Of a stretch of DNA of 64,000 nt, positions 61,832-64,000 are shown piece by piece (within the stretch, counting starts at the first letter, position 1; every line of letters starts with the position of its first letter). The DNA is taken from assembly GCF_900116375.1 (NCBI RefSeq), contig NZ_UETB01000002.1:248001-312000 (forward strand), in the 5' to 3' direction. The translations under genes were made by a program, and so were the position numbers. Source of the DNA: Georgenia satyanarayanai (lineage in GTDB: Bacteria; Actinomycetota; Actinomycetes; Actinomycetales; Actinomycetaceae). Below the pieces are notes generated by a model. That model had not been told where the DNA came from, ran no database searches, and worked only from the letters and a program-made list of their open reading frames with translations.

Positions 61832-61885
61832 CCCACCGCCCCTCAGAAGTAGCCCCCCGCCCCTCGCGAGTAGCCCCACCCCCCT
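61823..61885 (+). repeat. Three tandem 21-bp repeats spanning the acs stop codon
   Basis: Units at 61823-61843, 61844-61864 and 61865-61885 share the pattern CAGAAGTAGCCCxCCGCCCCT. The first contains the last two acs codons and its TAG. Because 21 is a multiple of three, the copies supply two more in-frame TAG codons. The array runs directly into the palindrome at 61888. Confidence 0.85.
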
Positions 61886-61887
61886 CA

Positions 61888-61930
61888 CGCCGAGAGCTGA
61901 GTTGTTCCTGGAACAACTCAGCTCTCGGCG
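61888..61930. repeat. Gene-end palindromic element, longest copy (21-bp perfect arms)
   Basis: The arms 61888-61908 and 61910-61930 are perfectly complementary around a single base; each begins/ends CGCCGAGAGCTGAGTTGTT. CTCA flanks both sides (61884-61887 and 61931-61934), which resembles a short target duplication. It probably terminates acs transcription. Confidence 0.85.
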
Positions 61931-61970
61931 CTCACGTGTGGGGGACGCAGGGGTGGGGTGGAGCGTCGTC

Positions 61971-61976
61971 TAGGCT
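61971..61976 (+). promoter_or_regulatory. -10 box TAGGCT, leaderless start of the hydrolase gene
   Basis: TAGGCT is followed by CCTCGC and the GTG at 61983, the same hexamer and spacing as at 44681. Confidence 0.5.
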
Positions 61977-61982
61977 CCTCGC

Positions 61983-62891
61983 GTGGCGAGTGCGCAGGGT
62001 GTGGTGTGGCAGGACGGACCGTGGGAGCACCGGTTCGTGCCGGCGAACGGGGCGCGCTTCCACGTCGTCCTCGCCGGCCCGGAGGCCGGTGAGCTCGTCG
62101 TCCTGCTCCACGGCTTCCCCCAGTTCTGGTGGGCGTGGCGCCACCAGCTGACGGCCCTGGCCGACGCCGGCTACCGCGTCGCAGCGATGGACGTCCGCGG
62201 CTTCGGCGGCTCGGACAAGCCGCCGGGCGGGCACGCGACGCCGGTGCTCACCGCCGACGTCGGCGGCGTGATCCGCTCACTGGGCCGCGAGCGGGCGGTC
62301 GTCGCGGGTCACAGCTTCGGCGGGCTGCTCGCGTGGTCGATGCCGGTGCTCGAGCCCCGCGTCACCCGCGCCGTCGCCGTCCTCAGCGCCCCGCACCCTG
62401 TGCCGCTCCTGCGGCCGCGCAACCACCTCGGCCCGCGGGCCCGCGCCTTCCTCGCCCGCGTCCAGGTGCCGTGGTTCCCGGAGCACGCGCTGCGCCGCGG
62501 TGACCTCGTCTCCCGCGTCCTCACGGACCTCTCGGCGCCCGGCCGCGTGCTGCCGCCCGAGGAGCTGCGCGCCTACCAGGCCGCGGTCCGGCTCCCGTCG
62601 GTCGCCCACACGAGCCTCGAGCACCTGCGCTGGCTCGTGCGCTCGACCCCGCGCCCGGACGGCCGGCGCTACCTCGCCGCCATGGCCCACCCGGTCACCG
62701 TGCCGGTGCTGAGCGTGCGCGGGGGTGCCGACCGCTTCAGCCCGGCCGCCGCCTATGCCGCGGACCCGGCCCACGTGCGGGGTCAGCTGCGCACCGCCGT
62801 CGTCCCGGGCGCCGGGCACCTGCTGCCCGAGGAGGCACCCGAGGCCGTCACCGCCCTCCTCCTCGACTTCCTCGCCGCCCTCCCGGACTGA
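61983..62891 (+). CDS. Alpha/beta hydrolase (epoxide-hydrolase-like)
   Basis: A 302-residue cytosolic enzyme. The oxyanion HGFP motif is VLLHGFPQFWWAWRHQ. DVRGFGGSDKPPGG follows, the nucleophile elbow is VVAGHSFGGLLAWS (Ser), and the late acid/His pair lies in SVRGGADRFSP and GAGHLLPEEAPE. A Ser nucleophile argues against a true epoxide hydrolase (which uses Asp), despite overall likeness; an esterase or lactonase role is more likely. It is transcribed from a leaderless promoter after the acs terminator and ends 6 bases from nth, which is convergent. Confidence 0.82.
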   Translation: MASAQGVVWQDGPWEHRFVPANGARFHVVLAGPEAGELVVLLHGFPQFWWAWRHQLTALADAGYRVAAMDVRGFGGSDKPPGGHATPVLTADVGGVIRSLGRERAVVAGHSFGGLLAWSMPVLEPRVTRAVAVLSAPHPVPLLRPRNHLGPRARAFLARVQVPWFPEHALRRGDLVSRVLTDLSAPGRVLPPEELRAYQAAVRLPSVAHTSLEHLRWLVRSTPRPDGRRYLAAMAHPVTVPVLSVRGGADRFSPAAAYAADPAHVRGQLRTAVVPGAGHLLPEEAPEAVTALLLDFLAALPD

Positions 62892-62897
62892 CCGGAG

Positions 62898-63599
62898 TCA
62901 GCCCGGGCGGCGCACCAGGCCCTCGGCGAGCTCCGGGTCGGTCTCCCCCACCCCGTAGCTCGGGCACACGTCGGCGAACACGCAGGCGCCGCAGGCGGGC
63001 CGGCGTGAGTGGCAGACGCGGCGCCCGTGGAAGATCAGCCGGTGGCACAGCATGGTCCACCGCTCCGGTGGCACGAGGTCGGCGATGTCCCGCTCCACCT
63101 TCACCGGGTCCTTGTTCTCCGTCCAGCCCAGGCGGCGGGCGAGCCGCCCGACGTGGGTGTCCACCGTGATGCCCGGGACGTCGAAGGCGTTGCCGAGCAC
63201 GACGTTCGCGGTCTTGCGGCCCACCCCCGGCAGCCGGACGAGCGCGTCCAGGTCGGCCGGCACCTGCCCGCCGTGGTCGGCGAGCAGCGCCGCCGCGAGG
63301 CCGCGCAGCGAGGTCGCCTTGGCCCGGAAGAAGCCCAGCGGCCGCAGCACCTCCTCCAGCTCCTCCTGGCTCGCGGCCGCGAGCTCGGCCGGTCCGGGCC
63401 ACCGCCGGAACAGCGTGGGAGTCACGGCGTTGACGCGCACGTCCGTCGTCTGGGCCGACAGGACGGTGGCGACGAGGAGCTCGAAGGGGGCGGTGAAGTC
63501 GAGCTCGCAGCGGGCGTCGGGCCACTCCGCGGTGAGGACGTCGTCGACCTCGACGGCGGGTGCCGGGCCACGCTCGGCGAGCGGCAGGTCGGTGCTCAC
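62898..63599 (-). CDS. nth: Endonuclease III (base-excision repair glycosylase/AP lyase)
   Basis: A 233-residue enzyme that removes oxidised pyrimidines and cuts at abasic sites. The helix-hairpin-helix LVRLPGVGRKTANVVLGNAF contains the catalytic Lys, and the catalytic Asp is in PGITVDTHVGRLARRLG. The four-Cys iron-sulfur motif closes the fold (C-x6-C-x2-C-x5-C, in VCHSRRPACGACVFADVC). The gene is divergent from a Crp-family regulator, as in mycobacteria. Confidence 0.96.
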   Translation of the reverse strand: MSTDLPLAERGPAPAVEVDDVLTAEWPDARCELDFTAPFELLVATVLSAQTTDVRVNAVTPTLFRRWPGPAELAAASQEELEEVLRPLGFFRAKATSLRGLAAALLADHGGQVPADLDALVRLPGVGRKTANVVLGNAFDVPGITVDTHVGRLARRLGWTENKDPVKVERDIADLVPPERWTMLCHRLIFHGRRVCHSRRPACGACVFADVCPSYGVGETDPELAEGLVRRPG

Positions 63600-63696
63600 C
63601 GGCCCAGGTTACGGGCGGCAGCTTGCTCTCGGTGGCAGGATGGTCGCCATGGGCTCCGGCCCGGCCGCCGACACCGACGTGAAAAGGAAGCAAAAC

Positions 63697-64000
63697 GTGG
63701 ACGACTCCGCGATCAGCTCCGTGCCCCTCTTTGCCTCCCTCGACGACGACGCTCGAGCGGCCCTGCGTGAGGCCATGCACGAGGTGAGCCTGCGTCGCGG
63801 GGAGACCCTCTTCCACGAGGGTGACCCCGGCGACCGCCTGTTCCTCGTCATCGAGGGCAAGATCAAGCTCGGTCACCGCTCGACCGACGGCCGGGAGAAC
63901 CTGCTGGCCATCCTCGGCCCGGGCGAGCTGCTCGGTGAGCTCACGCTCTTCGAGCCGGGTGAGCGGACCGCCACGGCCACCGCCGTCGCCACCGCCCGCC
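63697..64000 (+). CDS. Crp/Fnr-family transcription regulator (Crp/GlxR), truncated by the window edge
   Basis: The first 101 residues are visible. The cyclic-nucleotide-binding beta-roll shows RRGETLFHEGDPGDRLFLVI, EGKIKLGHRSTDGRENLLAI and LGPGELLGELTLFEPGERTA, the last being the cAMP phosphate-binding cassette with Glu and Arg. This closely resembles actinobacterial Crp/GlxR. GTG 63697 is preferred because AAGGA lies 8 bases upstream; an ATG at 63649 would add 16 residues. The DNA-binding domain lies past the window. A perfect TGTGA-N6-TCACA site is at 940-955. Confidence 0.88.
   Translation, partial: MDDSAISSVPLFASLDDDARAALREAMHEVSLRRGETLFHEGDPGDRLFLVIEGKIKLGHRSTDGRENLLAILGPGELLGELTLFEPGERTATATAVATAR

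Noticed and set aside
63649-63696. ATG 63649 as the start of the Crp-family gene
   Set aside because: It has no ribosome-binding site and adds a non-homologous 16-residue leader; GTG 63697 has AAGGA at correct spacing.

Overview
The window is about 64 kb of very GC-rich DNA from an actinobacterium. It shows Lsr2, a CarD/IspD/IspF neighbourhood, SenX3/RegX3, an MsiK-type ABC ATPase, a MetPS amino-acid importer, a Tad/Flp operon with a DUF4244 pilin, and several leaderless genes with a TAnnnT box 6-7 bases before the start codon. Flagellar genes, an LPXTG-anchored nucleotidase and GTG/TTG starts suggest a motile member of the Micrococcales (Cellulomonas/Georgenia-like). That placement is an inference and was not tested. 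Many gene pairs echo mycobacterial order as I recall it (rlmB-cysS-ispF-ispD-carD-lpqE; helicase next to the tad cluster next to an HAD gene; nth next to crp). No prophage, IS element, CRISPR array or rRNA operon was found.

Layout. 1-5.1 kb: flagellar region, with a FliA/WhiG-type sigma factor (cut by the left edge) divergent from flgN-flgK-flgL-fliW, then a second FlgN-like gene with a client-like tail. 5.1-10.6 kb: FGGY sugar kinase, methionine aminopeptidase, glycerophosphodiesterase, CGNR regulator, RNase HI, tRNA-Thr(TGT). 10.6-18.7 kb: DsbA-like protein, membrane Ser/Thr kinase, trehalose synthesis (otsAB), MsiK-type ATPase, DUF4032 kinase-like protein. 18.7-19.9 kb: a DUF559 nuclease-like gene framed by inverted 75-bp repeats. 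19.9-27 kb: rlmB, cysS, transporter, ispF, RDD protein, ispD, carD, lipoprotein. 27-30.9 kb: phosphate sensing (pstS, regX3, senX3, phoU) with a PHO-box-like site. 30.9-42.5 kb: gpmA, lsr2, tRNA-Thr(CGT), exported peptidase, holB-tmk, oxidoreductase, topA, methyltransferase. 42.5-48.5 kb: cell-wall nucleotidase, two poorly known genes, H+-pyrophosphatase. 48.7-55.6 kb: MrfA-type helicase convergent with a seven-gene Tad pilus operon. 55.7-64 kb: MetPS importer, HAD hydrolase, membrane protein, acetyl-CoA synthetase, alpha/beta hydrolase, nth and the start of a Crp/GlxR-family regulator.

How it fits together. Most of the window is core chromosome: carbon and phosphate regulation, motility, surface pili, osmoprotection and replication/repair. 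Two regulators have plausible sites here. A perfect TGTGA-N6-TCACA palindrome lies between the flagellar sigma gene and the flagellar operon, while a Crp-family gene begins at the right edge. Three 11-bp GTTCACC-type direct repeats replace the -35 region of phoU, beside senX3-regX3.

The least ordinary items are: the FlgN-like protein that ends in a FlgL/flagellin-like helix; the DUF559 gene between inverted palindromic repeats; a family of long perfect palindromes (core CGCCGAGAGCTGAGTTGTT) at gene 3' ends, twice beside 21-22-bp tandem repeats; and the last tad gene, whose frame runs about 400 bases antisense into the helicase. Coordinates include stop codons. All functional calls come from reading motifs; no database search was possible.
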